A stretch of DNA of 14,860 bases, from the NCBI GenBank assembly GCA_041686355.1, contig JAWLDZ010000058.1:1-14860 (forward strand). The letters are read 5' to 3'. Position 1 is the stretch's first letter. Every line of letters begins with the position of its first letter. This stretch comes from DSBN01 sp041686355 (GTDB lineage Bacteria; Spirochaetota; Spirochaetia; DSM-16054; Sediminispirochaetaceae). Under the pieces are notes generated by a model, which was not told the DNA's origin, ran no database searches, and saw nothing but the letters and a program-made list of their open reading frames with translations. Both the position numbers and the translations under genes were made by a program. This document shows, in pieces, positions 1-6,511 of the stretch.

Positions 1-1908
1 GATGCCGGTTTCCTCCTGGTTGCTTCGTACTGCTCGCTGAGGTGCTGTTCCACTTTTCCTGCCTGAAGCAACAGCAGAGTCTATCTGCAGCCTTTTCTGG
101 TCTTTTTTCTTATGTTCCTCATCGGATTCAATAGTAAAGTAGCTGATCGTCTGCTGCAGCTCCTCGGCCTGACCGGTAAGCTCTTCGGCAACTGAGGCCA
201 TTTCTTCAGAGGCGGATGCATTCTGCTGGATAACCTGATCAAGTTGGGTAATAGCTGTGTTGATTTGATCGGCCCCGTTGCTCTGCTCCCGGCTGGCAGC
301 ACTTATCTCTTGTACAAGGTCTGCGGTTTTGCGGATATTCGGAACCAGCTGTTCCAACATATCTTTTGCATTTTGCGCTACACTCACGGTCGAGGAAGAC
401 AGTTCGCTGATTTCTCCGGCGGCATCCTTACTGCGGGCGGCCAATTTACCCACTTCAGAGGCTACCACTGCAAAACCCTTTCCATGTTCCCCGGCCCGTG
501 CCGCTTCGATAGAGGCATTTAGAGAGAGCATGTTAGTCTGGCGAGCAATCTCTTCGATGATGGTTATGCGTTCGGCAATCTGATTCATAGCTTCCACCGC
601 TTCCATTACGGCTTGGCCGCTCTTCTCCGCATCCTGGGCCGATTGAATAGCAATTTTTTCAGTTTCGCTGGCGTTATCCGCATTTTGACTAATATTCGAA
701 CTCATCTCCTCCATCGAGGAGGATACCTCTTCTATGGAAGATGCCTGTTCAGTGGAACCTTGCGAGAGTTGTTCCGCGGTGGAACTCATCTGCTGGCTGC
801 CGGAGGTTACCTGGGCTGAGGCGGACATTACATCGCCGACCATCCGTTTCAGGTTGCTTATCATTTTACGCAAGGCCTTGGCCAGTTCTCCGATTTCATC
901 ATCCTGTTTTACTTCGATGGTAGCCTTCAAATTTCCGTCGGCCACCTCACCGGCAAAATCAACTCCCTGGCGAATCGGTTTTGTAATGCTGCGGGTAAAG
1001 AAGGCCAATATTATTATACCAAGTATGACGAAGATTGAAGCAATGATTAGCATAGTTAACCGCATATCGTATATCTGTTGGAAAATATCATCACGATAGC
1101 CGCCGACTGCAATCGACCACTCTGACTGCTCAATCGGTGAATACCCGAAAAAACGGACTGATCCCATAAAGGGGTATTCGTCAAAGCCCGCTTCGCCTTC
1201 GGTCATTCTCTGCAGCATCTCGGCCAGACGCGCGTAATCGGAGTCTGTTTTACCCTCTTCGATGAAATTACGCTGCTCAAGAACAAAGTCCCGGTTGTCG
1301 TGAGCAATCAGTACGCCCTCGCCGTCGATCATATACGCATATCCTGAATCGCCGTAGCCTATTCTGTCGGTGATGTCGCTAAGCCAGGTGGCGTCCAGGC
1401 GTACCAGCAGTACCGCTAGAGGATTGTCGTCATTATCTGCGATCGGTACCGCCAGAATCATAACGGCGGAATCGGTCACCCGGGAGATGAGAACGTTAGA
1501 AAAATTGGCTGTGCCCTGCATCGCTTCTTTGAAATAGTCCCGGTCGGCAAGCTCGGCGGTGGTCCCGTCGGGGTAATAGGCTGTTCCGTCAGGGTAAATT
1601 ACACCCATACCTAAAAAGTCCAGCCGTTCTTCCATAGTCTGCAAGGCATCCATCTGTGTTTCAAGTTCCATGCTCATGAGGTCAGGATGTCGTGCCAGCT
1701 CAGTCCCAAGTTCGAGGTAATGGTCAAGCTCGCTTCTTACCAATACCGCTGCTTCGTGGGAAATGTCGGTAATAGTCTCTTCAACCTGGTTTTCCACCGC
1801 AGTACTTGCTTGATAAAAGGCGGTGATTCCGATACCCGCTGCGACTGCAACAATCAGTATGACAAACAGGGTAATCATTTTAGTTCCGATTTTCATTTTC
1901 TTAAACAT
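1..1908 (-). CDS. Methyl-accepting chemotaxis protein with dCache-type sensor, 3' end cut by window edge
   Basis: A transmembrane chemoreceptor that senses a ligand outside the cytoplasmic membrane and controls CheA/CheW signalling. The reading frame is open from the ATG at 1908 to base 1, giving 636 codons with no stop, so the C-terminus is missing. Reading the protein: a short basic N-terminus, membrane segment 1 (about residues 11-32), a large extracytoplasmic region (about 35-280) resembling a double Cache domain, membrane segment 2 (about 283-305), a HAMP linker (about 306-358, starting TRSITKPIRQ), then the long helical signalling domain. The highly conserved hairpin tip is near residues 450-492 (IARQTNMLSLNASIEAARAGE). 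In the sensor domain ADRDYF sits where amino-acid-binding dCache receptors usually carry R-x-W-Y, so an amino-acid ligand is not supported. The start is backed by a GAGGGGG ribosome site 6 nt upstream. No che genes are adjacent. Family certain, ligand unknown. Confidence 0.95.
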   Translation of the reverse strand, partial: MFKKMKIGTKMITLFVILIVAVAAGIGITAFYQASTAVENQVEETITDISHEAAVLVRSELDHYLELGTELARHPDLMSMELETQMDALQTMEERLDFLGMGVIYPDGTAYYPDGTTAELADRDYFKEAMQGTANFSNVLISRVTDSAVMILAVPIADNDDNPLAVLLVRLDATWLSDITDRIGYGDSGYAYMIDGEGVLIAHDNRDFVLEQRNFIEEGKTDSDYARLAEMLQRMTEGEAGFDEYPFMGSVRFFGYSPIEQSEWSIAVGGYRDDIFQQIYDMRLTMLIIASIFVILGIIILAFFTRSITKPIRQGVDFAGEVADGNLKATIEVKQDDEIGELAKALRKMISNLKRMVGDVMSASAQVTSGSQQMSSTAEQLSQGSTEQASSIEEVSSSMEEMSSNISQNADNASETEKIAIQSAQDAEKSGQAVMEAVEAMNQIAERITIIEEIARQTNMLSLNASIEAARAGEHGKGFAVVASEVGKLAARSKDAAGEISELSSSTVSVAQNAKDMLEQLVPNIRKTADLVQEISAASREQSNGADQINTAITQLDQVIQQNASASEEMASVAEELTGQAEELQQTISYFTIESDEEHKKKDQKRLQIDSAVASGRKSGTAPQRAVRSNQEETGI

Positions 1909-2094
1909 TCATATCCCCCTCAACTCTTCAGGCTTTCTTATAAGAACTACTTTTTAATTTTCTGTCTTTCCTTTTTATGTCTTACAATAATGGCAAAAGT
2001 AAAGGCTCCACACAATAAGTCTTATTTATTGATGCTGTGAAGTAAAGAGTTGTATCAAAAAATCTGCAATTAATAACTTATCTGTCTTATGGGA

Positions 2095-2433
2095 CTAAAG
2101 CAGCTTGCTGCCGTTTTCTACCGGTCGCTCAGGTACAGCCAGCACAACCGCCCCGTCTTTCTGATAGAAGCCGGTTACCAGGCATTCCGACATGAAATGT
2201 CCTATTTGCTTGGGAGGGAAGTTGACCACGGCCACAACCTGTCTGCCTTGAAGATCTTCAGCTGTGTACAGATCTGTGATTTGAGCGCTCGATTTTTTGC
2301 TGCCGAGTTCCGGCCCGAAGTCTATGTCCAGCTGGTACGCCGGGCGACGGGCTTCGGGGAAATTGTGCACCCCAGTTATTGTACCTACGCGCAGTTCAAC
2401 TTGTTCAAAGTCGGTCCATTTGATTGTATTCAT
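2095..2433 (-). CDS. csaA: CsaA-like tRNA-binding-domain protein
   Basis: A 112-residue single-domain protein of the CsaA family, an OB-fold related to the tRNA-binding domain of methionyl- and phenylalanyl-tRNA synthetase beta chains. Family members form homodimers. Bacillus CsaA has been described as an export-related chaperone, and its true role remains debated. Family signatures visible here are ELRVGTI (13-19), FPEARRPAYQLDIDFG (25-40), GSKKSSAQIT (44-53), VVAVVNFPPKQIG (67-78) and the C-terminal PVENGSKLL (104-112). The length is typical and the protein is intact. The start at 2433 has TTAGGAG 7 nt upstream. The gene is divergent from the histidine kinase gene with a 67-nt gap holding a perfect dyad. 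A perfect TATAAT on the minus strand (2464 to 2459) lies in that dyad and could be the -10 element. The downstream chemoreceptor gene starts 186 nt away on the same strand, so shared transcription is possible but not shown. Confidence 0.9.
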   Translation of the reverse strand: MNTIKWTDFEQVELRVGTITGVHNFPEARRPAYQLDIDFGPELGSKKSSAQITDLYTAEDLQGRQVVAVVNFPPKQIGHFMSECLVTGFYQKDGAVVLAVPERPVENGSKLL

Positions 2434-2450
2434 TGATATCTCCTAAAAGT

Positions 2451-2471
2451 GTATTACAATTATAGTAATAC
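2451..2471. promoter_or_regulatory. Perfect 7-7-7 dyad in the csaA / histidine kinase divergent promoter region
   Basis: GTATTAC, a 7-nt spacer, then GTAATAC form a perfect inverted repeat midway between the divergent starts of csaA (2433) and the kinase gene (2501). The spacer and flank contain TATAAT on the minus strand (2464 to 2459), a likely csaA -10 element, so a protein bound here would block csaA and could also affect the kinase. The symmetry is seen directly; the operator role is inferred. The region is A+T rich, so some chance symmetry is expected. Confidence 0.45.
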
Positions 2472-2500
2472 TAATTAGAGTATAGAGGATAATTATATAT

Positions 2501-3409
2501 ATGTGGAAGGTGAAGTTCAGGGGAAAGCAAGCATCGGCCTTGCGACTCGTTTTTATATACCTTGTATTTGGAGGGTTATGGATATTTTTCTCCGATCGCA
2601 TCTTGCTGGGTCTTGCCCCTGATGTGGAGAATTATCTACTGCTGCAAACCTACAAGGGCTGGCTCTTTGTTTTTTGTACTGCACTCTTGCTCTATTTGCT
2701 GAGTGTTCACGAGTTTCACGTACGGGACAGGGTGACGGAAGACCTAGCGAGTTCGGTACTGGAAAAGGATGAGTTAATGCGGGAGCTGCACCACCGGGTA
2801 AAGAACAATTTGCAGCTGATTATGAGCCTGATGAATCTGCAAAGGAATAATAAGGAGATTGATTTACTCAGCCGGGATATACTTCAGCAGCTCTATATGC
2901 GTGTACACTCAATTGCGGTTTTTCATGAAAAAGTCTATCGTCTGGAACTGTACAGCAAAATCCCCTTGGCTGATTATATCCGTGAGATTGTAGATAGTGC
3001 GTATTATGAATACTCTGAAACGCTCTCTCGTATCAGGCTTGAACTAGAATTAGAAGACCGCGAAGTAACGGTTGAAAAGGCTTTGCCCTTGGGTATTATT
3101 GTTAACGAGCTGCTTCTTAACTGTATAACCCACGCTTTTTCTGAGGAGCCCCCGGATGATGCCATGATTAGGATTATGCTGGTTGGTGAAGGCTCCTATG
3201 ACAAGCTGTTGGTGGAGGATAATGGGCAGGGGTATGCAGAAAATGTGGAGCACGAGGAGGGACTAGGGTACACCTTAATCCATAGTCTTCTCAAGCAGAT
3301 AGACGGAGAGCTCGAGGTTCAACATACAGCAGGAACCCGGGTAGTGCTGAGGGTGAGCACTAAGTCTAGAACACCCACCCATCAAGAAGAGGAACTGGTC
3401 GCACTGTAG
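2501..3409 (+). CDS. Membrane sensor histidine kinase, HisKA_2 type, lacking a separate sensor domain
   Basis: A 302-residue kinase that should autophosphorylate on histidine and pass phosphate to a response regulator. Two hydrophobic segments (about 13-30 and 52-68) flank a short loop. FIYLVFGGLWIFFSDRIL is a two-helix N-terminal module seen in many bacterial signalling proteins. Next comes a HisKA_2 dimerisation segment with RELHHRVKNNLQL (94-106), the likely phospho-acceptor being H98. The ATPase domain follows: N box NELLLNCITHAF (202-213), G1 box DNGQG (240-244) and G2-like GLGYTLIHSL (254-263). No PAS, GAF or large periplasmic domain is present, so the input is unclear. No response regulator gene is in the window. 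The ATG at 2501 has only a distant AGAGG (12 nt), suggesting modest translation; no better in-frame start is visible. The GNAT gene begins 37 nt after the stop and may be co-transcribed. Confidence 0.93.
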   Translation: MWKVKFRGKQASALRLVFIYLVFGGLWIFFSDRILLGLAPDVENYLLLQTYKGWLFVFCTALLLYLLSVHEFHVRDRVTEDLASSVLEKDELMRELHHRVKNNLQLIMSLMNLQRNNKEIDLLSRDILQQLYMRVHSIAVFHEKVYRLELYSKIPLADYIREIVDSAYYEYSETLSRIRLELELEDREVTVEKALPLGIIVNELLLNCITHAFSEEPPDDAMIRIMLVGEGSYDKLLVEDNGQGYAENVEHEEGLGYTLIHSLLKQIDGELEVQHTAGTRVVLRVSTKSRTPTHQEEELVAL

Positions 3410-3446
3410 TTTATTATTACATCTTACATAAACGAGGAAGTCACAC

Positions 3447-3734
3447 ATGTCGGACGTACAGCACGATGAGGAAAAAAAGAAGTTCTATATAAAAGTAAAC
3501 GGGAAGGAAGCTCATATGACTTACCGGTATCAGGATGATGCCACGGTGGTGTACCAGCATACCTACTCACCGCCGGAACTGCGCGGCAGCGGGGTGGCAG
3601 GAAAGGTGGTGCGGGCCGCATTAGAATGGGCCCGCAGCCAAAATTTTAAGGTCATTCCCACCTGCTCTTATGTGGTGAGTTTTGTGCGCAGACACCCTGA
3701 ATACCAGGATATCGCTGAATTGAAAGAGTCTTAG
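3447..3734 (+). CDS. Small GNAT-fold N-acetyltransferase (Acetyltransf_CG / YjdJ-like)
   Basis: A 95-residue minimal GNAT-fold protein of the type found widely in bacteria and as NATD1 in animals. The usual GNAT acetyl-CoA loop is visible as ELRGSGVAGKVVRAAL (44-59). It is followed by the family's C-terminal block KVIPTCSYVVSFVRRHPEY (68-86). Only this small core is present, which is normal for the family. The substrate is unknown, and family members are often annotated simply as N-acetyltransferases. The start at 3447 is preceded by GAGGAAG about 8 nt upstream. The gene lies 37 nt after the histidine kinase gene and is probably co-transcribed with it. Its TAG stop (3732-3734) overlaps the TAA stop of convergent hcp (3733-3731), so the two coding regions share 4 bp and there is no intergenic terminator. 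Confidence 0.88.
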   Translation: MSDVQHDEEKKKFYIKVNGKEAHMTYRYQDDATVVYQHTYSPPELRGSGVAGKVVRAALEWARSQNFKVIPTCSYVVSFVRRHPEYQDIAELKES

Positions 3735-5362
3735 GCGCCGGCCATTATCGCGGCAACATCCTCTTTTACCTCACCGATAGGCTTAATATCAAAGTTCTCT
3801 ACCAGTACTTTCACCACGTTTGCCGAGAGAAAGGCGGGGAGGGTTGGTCCGAGCCTGATTCCCTTGAAGCCGAGGGATAAGAGGGCCAGCAGTACTACCA
3901 CCGCCTTCTGCTCATACCAGGCGAGATCGAAGGATATCGGCAGCTCATTCACATCCTCAAGTTCAAATACTTCTTTCAGTTTAAGGGCAATTACCGCCAG
4001 GGAATAACTGTCGTTACATTGTCCGGCATCCAGTACCCGGGGAATTCCCCCGATGTCACCTAGATCAAGCTTATTGTAGCGGTACTTCGCACAGCCGGCG
4101 GTAAGGATAACCGCATCCTTGGGCAACTCCTGGGCTATGTCGGTAAAATAGTTGCGGCTTTTATGCCGGCCATCGCAGCCCGCCATAACTACAAAGCGTT
4201 TAATCGCACCGGTTTTTACGGCATCTACAATTTTGTCGGCCAGCTGCATAACCTGATGGTGGGCGAAACCACCGACTATTTGTCCGTTCTCAAGCTCGGT
4301 TGGAGCATCGCACTTCTTAGCCAGTTCAATTACCCGGCTGAAGTCCTTGCTGCCGCCTTCCGGACGGTTGGGCAGGTGCTGAACTCCCGGGAATCCGGCC
4401 ATATTGGTGGTAAAAATACGGTCTTTATAGGAGTCCTTCACCGGGGTGATGCAGTTGGTGGTCATCACAATCGGGCCGTTGAAGGACTCAAACTCTTTGT
4501 TCTGCTTCCACCAGGCGTTTCCGTAGTTTCCTACAAAGTGATCATACTTTTTAAAGGCCGGATAGTAGTTTGCCGGCAGCATTTCGCTGTGGGTATACAC
4601 ATCGACCCCGGTACCCTCGGTTTGTTTCAGCAGCTCATCCATGTCCTTCAAATCGTGACCGGAAATAAGAATTCCAGGGCGGTCGCGCACTCCGATATTT
4701 ACCTGAGTTATTTCCGGATTTCCGTAGGTCTCTGTATTGGCTGTATCGAGCAGTTTCATAGCGCTAACGGCGGTTGTCCCGGTTTCCAGTACCAGTGCGG
4801 TGAGGTCTTCCGCCGATAGATCCTGGGTTGTCGCAGCCAGGGCTTTAAGAATAAACCGGTATATCTCGATATCTTCATAGCCGAGTATTTTTGCATGGTC
4901 GGTGTAGGCGGCCATGCCCTTCAGACCGTAGATGGTCAGCTCCCGCAGGGAACGTATATCCTCATTTTCAGTGGAAAGCACTCCTACTTTCGGAGCCTTG
5001 CTGAGATACTCATTTTTATCAGCGCCCTGCCACACCGCAGCATCGTCGAGGCCGGCTGAATCGGTTCCGGCTCTTTCGGCCAGGGAATCTCGCAGCCGCA
5101 GGGCTGTATCGATCAGTTTCGAGATACGATCCTCATCAAAGTTTGCATTGGTAATGGTGGCGAACAGCGCCTCTACCGTGAATCTTCCAGCTTCCATTTC
5201 ATCGGTGTCGCTCAGATTTCCCTTGGAGTGAATAATCCCGACACCCTTTAAAGTATGGATCAACAAATCCTGAAGATTCGACGTGGGTTCATCCTTACCG
5301 CAGACCCCTTTGACGGTGCAGCCTAGATTTCCAGCAGTTTCCTGACATTGATAACAGAACAT
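3731..5362 (-). CDS. hcp: Hydroxylamine reductase / hybrid cluster protein, class I
   Basis: A 543-residue cytoplasmic iron-sulfur enzyme. The family reduces hydroxylamine to ammonia in vitro and is linked to nitric oxide and nitrosative-stress defence as an NO reductase. The N-terminal cubane ligands are C3, C6, C15 and C21; the C-x2-C-x8-C-x5-C spacing marks class I, the form typical of strict anaerobes, rather than the enterobacterial class II. All expected hybrid-cluster ligands can be placed: H236 (SGHDL), E260 (HSEML), C304 (TTNCITP), C396 (MAGCDGRH, likely the persulfide cysteine), C424 (AGCAKY), C449 (AGQCND) and E484 (WYEQK). Full length, no damage. AAGGAGG lies 8 nt before the ATG. 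Divergent from a Crp/Fnr-family regulator, with a palindromic operator and a TATACT -10 element placed for class II activation. No hcr-type reductase gene is adjacent, so the electron donor is unknown. Confidence 0.97.
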   Translation of the reverse strand: MFCYQCQETAGNLGCTVKGVCGKDEPTSNLQDLLIHTLKGVGIIHSKGNLSDTDEMEAGRFTVEALFATITNANFDEDRISKLIDTALRLRDSLAERAGTDSAGLDDAAVWQGADKNEYLSKAPKVGVLSTENEDIRSLRELTIYGLKGMAAYTDHAKILGYEDIEIYRFILKALAATTQDLSAEDLTALVLETGTTAVSAMKLLDTANTETYGNPEITQVNIGVRDRPGILISGHDLKDMDELLKQTEGTGVDVYTHSEMLPANYYPAFKKYDHFVGNYGNAWWKQNKEFESFNGPIVMTTNCITPVKDSYKDRIFTTNMAGFPGVQHLPNRPEGGSKDFSRVIELAKKCDAPTELENGQIVGGFAHHQVMQLADKIVDAVKTGAIKRFVVMAGCDGRHKSRNYFTDIAQELPKDAVILTAGCAKYRYNKLDLGDIGGIPRVLDAGQCNDSYSLAVIALKLKEVFELEDVNELPISFDLAWYEQKAVVVLLALLSLGFKGIRLGPTLPAFLSANVVKVLVENFDIKPIGEVKEDVAAIMAGA

Positions 5363-5398
5363 AAAGTGTTCCTCCTTGGTTCAATATTGTCTGTTTCA

Positions 5399-5404
5399 AG
5401 TATA
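5399..5404 (-). promoter_or_regulatory. Predicted -10 element of hcp
   Basis: The minus strand reads TATACT from 5404 to 5399. With a start site about 7 nt downstream (near 5392), the centre of the palindrome at 5427-5442 falls about 42 bp upstream. That is the standard position for class II activation by Crp/Fnr proteins. No good -35 hexamer is evident, as expected of an activator-dependent promoter. The 5' leader would be about 30 nt and ends in the AAGGAGG ribosome site. Confidence 0.55.
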
Positions 5405-5426
5405 TCTTCAGGGAGAGGAACAAGAC

Positions 5427-5442
5427 TGTAACATATGTTACA
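5427..5442. promoter_or_regulatory. Perfect 16-bp palindrome, probable binding site of the adjacent Crp/Fnr-family regulator
   Basis: TGTAACATATGTTACA is identical to its reverse complement. It has the two-fold TGT/ACA architecture of Crp/Fnr-family operators and lies in the 105-bp region between hcp and the divergent regulator. The centre is 73 bp upstream of the hcp start codon and 33 bp upstream of the chosen regulator start codon. Crp/Fnr regulators coded next to hcp (HcpR) commonly bind such palindromes in this position. Symmetry and position are seen directly; binding is inferred. Confidence 0.8.
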
Positions 5443-5444
5443 AT
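5436..5444 (+). promoter_or_regulatory. Predicted extended -10 promoter of the hcpR-like gene, overlapping the palindrome
   Basis: TGTTACAAT reads as an extended -10 element: TG, one base, then TACAAT, which matches TATAAT at five of six positions. It overlaps the right half of the palindrome at 5427-5442. A start near 5451 would give a leader of about 17 nt containing GGAGGAGG. A protein on the palindrome would exclude RNA polymerase here, which predicts negative autoregulation. No matching -35 is seen, which is tolerated in extended -10 promoters. Confidence 0.45.
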
Positions 5445-5467
5445 TAGGGGTGATGGAGGAGGTTCAC

Positions 5468-6154
5468 ATGCAGGAAGATCATCTAAAGGCTCTACTTGCC
5501 TGTCATCTGTTTGATGGTATGCAGCGCAGGGAGGTTGAGAATCTTTTCTCTGTGGAGCAGTGTCATTTGTTCTATTACAACCACGGAGCACTGATTGCAT
5601 TTCGCGGGGATGTGTACACAAACTTATGGATAATAGTAGAGGGGAGCATTGCAGCGGAGTTTCAGGATTTTAGTGGTAAAGTTTTGAAAGTGGAAACTTT
5701 GAAGTCCTCTGAACCGATAGCCTCTTCAATTTTATTTGCTCCGGAGAATAATCTACCGGTTACCCTGACCGCCGAAACAGATGTGGCCATCTGCAGCATT
5801 CCCCGGCCACAGGTCGTCCGTTTACTACAGCAGGAAGAGCAGTTTCTTATCAACTTTCTTCAGGATACCGGACATCGTTTGTCACTTTTGGCGGAGAAAT
5901 TACGTCTCGTGCAGTTTTCTACAATCACAGAAAAAATTGCCAGTTATATTCTTGATCAGGCGGATAAACAGGGAACCGACAGTCCTATACTCCCCCTTAC
6001 CAAGGAAGCCTTAGCGGAAGTTTTTGGAGTTACCCGACCCTCTCTGTCCAGGGATTTTTCCCAACTCTGTGCTCGTGGAATTCTCTCGCAAGCGGGGCGA
6101 CAAATACACATATTAAAGCGGAAAGAGCTGGAAGCTGCTTTAGAAAAGGGTTGA
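5468..6154 (+). CDS. hcpR: Crp/Fnr-family transcription regulator, HcpR-like
   Basis: A 228-residue DNA-binding regulator, probably controlling the divergent hcp gene in response to nitric oxide or nitrite stress. The N-terminal half is a cyclic-nucleotide-binding-like beta barrel (about 8-118), followed by the long dimerisation helix (about 120-155) and a C-terminal winged helix-turn-helix (about 175-215). The HTH core is LTKEALAEVFGVTRPSLSRD (177-196), with the recognition helix at TRPSLSRDFSQL. Cysteines are few and scattered (12, 32, 109, 201), with no Fnr-type iron-sulfur cysteine cluster, so oxygen sensing of the Fnr kind is unlikely; some HcpR proteins use haem instead. An upstream in-frame ATG at 5435 lies inside the palindrome and has no ribosome site. 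The ATG at 5468 has GGAGGAGG 5 nt upstream and is preferred. The gene ends 26 nt from a convergent small gene. Naming it hcpR rests on context as well as family. Confidence 0.88.
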   Translation: MQEDHLKALLACHLFDGMQRREVENLFSVEQCHLFYYNHGALIAFRGDVYTNLWIIVEGSIAAEFQDFSGKVLKVETLKSSEPIASSILFAPENNLPVTLTAETDVAICSIPRPQVVRLLQQEEQFLINFLQDTGHRLSLLAEKLRLVQFSTITEKIASYILDQADKQGTDSPILPLTKEALAEVFGVTRPSLSRDFSQLCARGILSQAGRQIHILKRKELEAALEKG

Positions 6155-6174
6155 TGGCCTCCCTAGGGCAATCT

Positions 6175-6207
6175 GGAGCTCTACTCTTCGAGCTGATCCT
6201 TTTTTTT
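6175..6207 (+). terminator. Possible weak intrinsic terminator of hcpR
   Basis: GGAGCTC (6175-6181) can pair with GAGCT and a bulged TCC in 6190-6199 around an 8-nt loop, followed directly by eight T residues. It starts 20 nt after the regulator's stop and lies inside the end of the convergent 62-residue gene, where the T-run encodes the KKK near its C-terminus. The stem is short and bulged, so this is a tentative call. Confidence 0.35.
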
Positions 6208-6369
6208 CGGTCGGCCAAGCACATACATGAGCGGTGGATTCGGGACTCCCATTTCCATTTCACCCACTACATGGGTAGCCAACAGCACCCAGCCATTTCG
6301 CAGATACTGATTTACCTTCTCGTGTCCAAATACTTCCTTTACTTCTTCAATGTTCCAATTCTGCTGCAT
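6181..6369 (-). CDS. Small soluble protein of unknown function (62 residues)
   Basis: I do not recognise a named family. The protein is mixed-charge with no signal peptide or membrane segment. The middle, VNQYLRNGWVLLATHVVGE (19-37), looks like a helix followed by a beta strand around an aromatic G-W-V-L-L core. Residues 41-54 (GVPNPPLMYVLGRP) look like a second strand, and the C-terminus is charged (KKKDQLEE). I judge it real because the start at 6369 has AGGAGAGG at proper distance, the composition is protein-like, and it fills the gap between hcpR and alr. It is convergent with hcpR (26-nt gap) and divergent from alr. A TTGACT on the minus strand (6433 to 6428) could be its -35, but no good -10 follows at 17 bp. 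Neighbours give no firm clue to function. Confidence 0.72.
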   Translation of the reverse strand: MQQNWNIEEVKEVFGHEKVNQYLRNGWVLLATHVVGEMEMGVPNPPLMYVLGRPKKKDQLEE

Positions 6370-6428
6370 AGCCTCTCCTTCTTTATTCCCTGTTTGTCTA
6401 TTTAAAGTTAAAAAACCATTACAGGGAA

Positions 6429-6443
6429 GTCAAATTGTTTGAC
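6429..6443. repeat. Inverted repeat GTCAAA-3-TTTGAC formed by back-to-back -35 hexamers
   Basis: GTCAAA (6429-6434) and TTTGAC (6438-6443) form a perfect 6-bp inverted repeat with a 3-nt centre, between alr and the divergent 62-residue gene. It contains the TTGACC -35 of alr on the plus strand and TTGACT on the minus strand. The symmetry may simply reflect two opposed -35 elements, or it may be a small operator that controls both. Confidence 0.4.
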
Positions 6444-6467
6444 CCAAGCGGAAGGCAGGGCTACACT
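6439..6467 (+). promoter_or_regulatory. Sigma-70-type promoter of alr
   Basis: TTGACC (6439-6444), a 17-bp spacer, then TACACT (6462-6467). The -35 matches consensus at five of six positions and the -10 at four of six. A start near 6474 leaves a leader of about 38 nt. The 11-mer GGGCTACACTG spanning the -10 recurs at the promoter of the 180-residue minus-strand gene. Confidence 0.65.
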
Positions 6468-6511
6468 GTTTTTAAGTTTGTTTTACAGATTTTCAAAGAG
6501 TGAGGTAGAGT

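Noticed and set aside
1909..2094. Small gene or sigma-28 promoter between csaA and the chemoreceptor gene
   Set aside because: The open frame over this region runs out of phase through the chemoreceptor gene, and no clear TAAA-N15-GCCGATAA-type promoter was found on the minus strand.
4163..4819. 218-codon plus-strand open frame opposite hcp
   Set aside because: It is fully antisense to a well-matched hcp gene, has no ribosome site, and the translation resembles no family.
5435..5467. Upstream in-frame ATG start for the Crp/Fnr regulator
   Set aside because: The ATG lies inside the palindrome and has no ribosome site; the ATG at 5468 follows GGAGGAGG and gives a normal-length protein.
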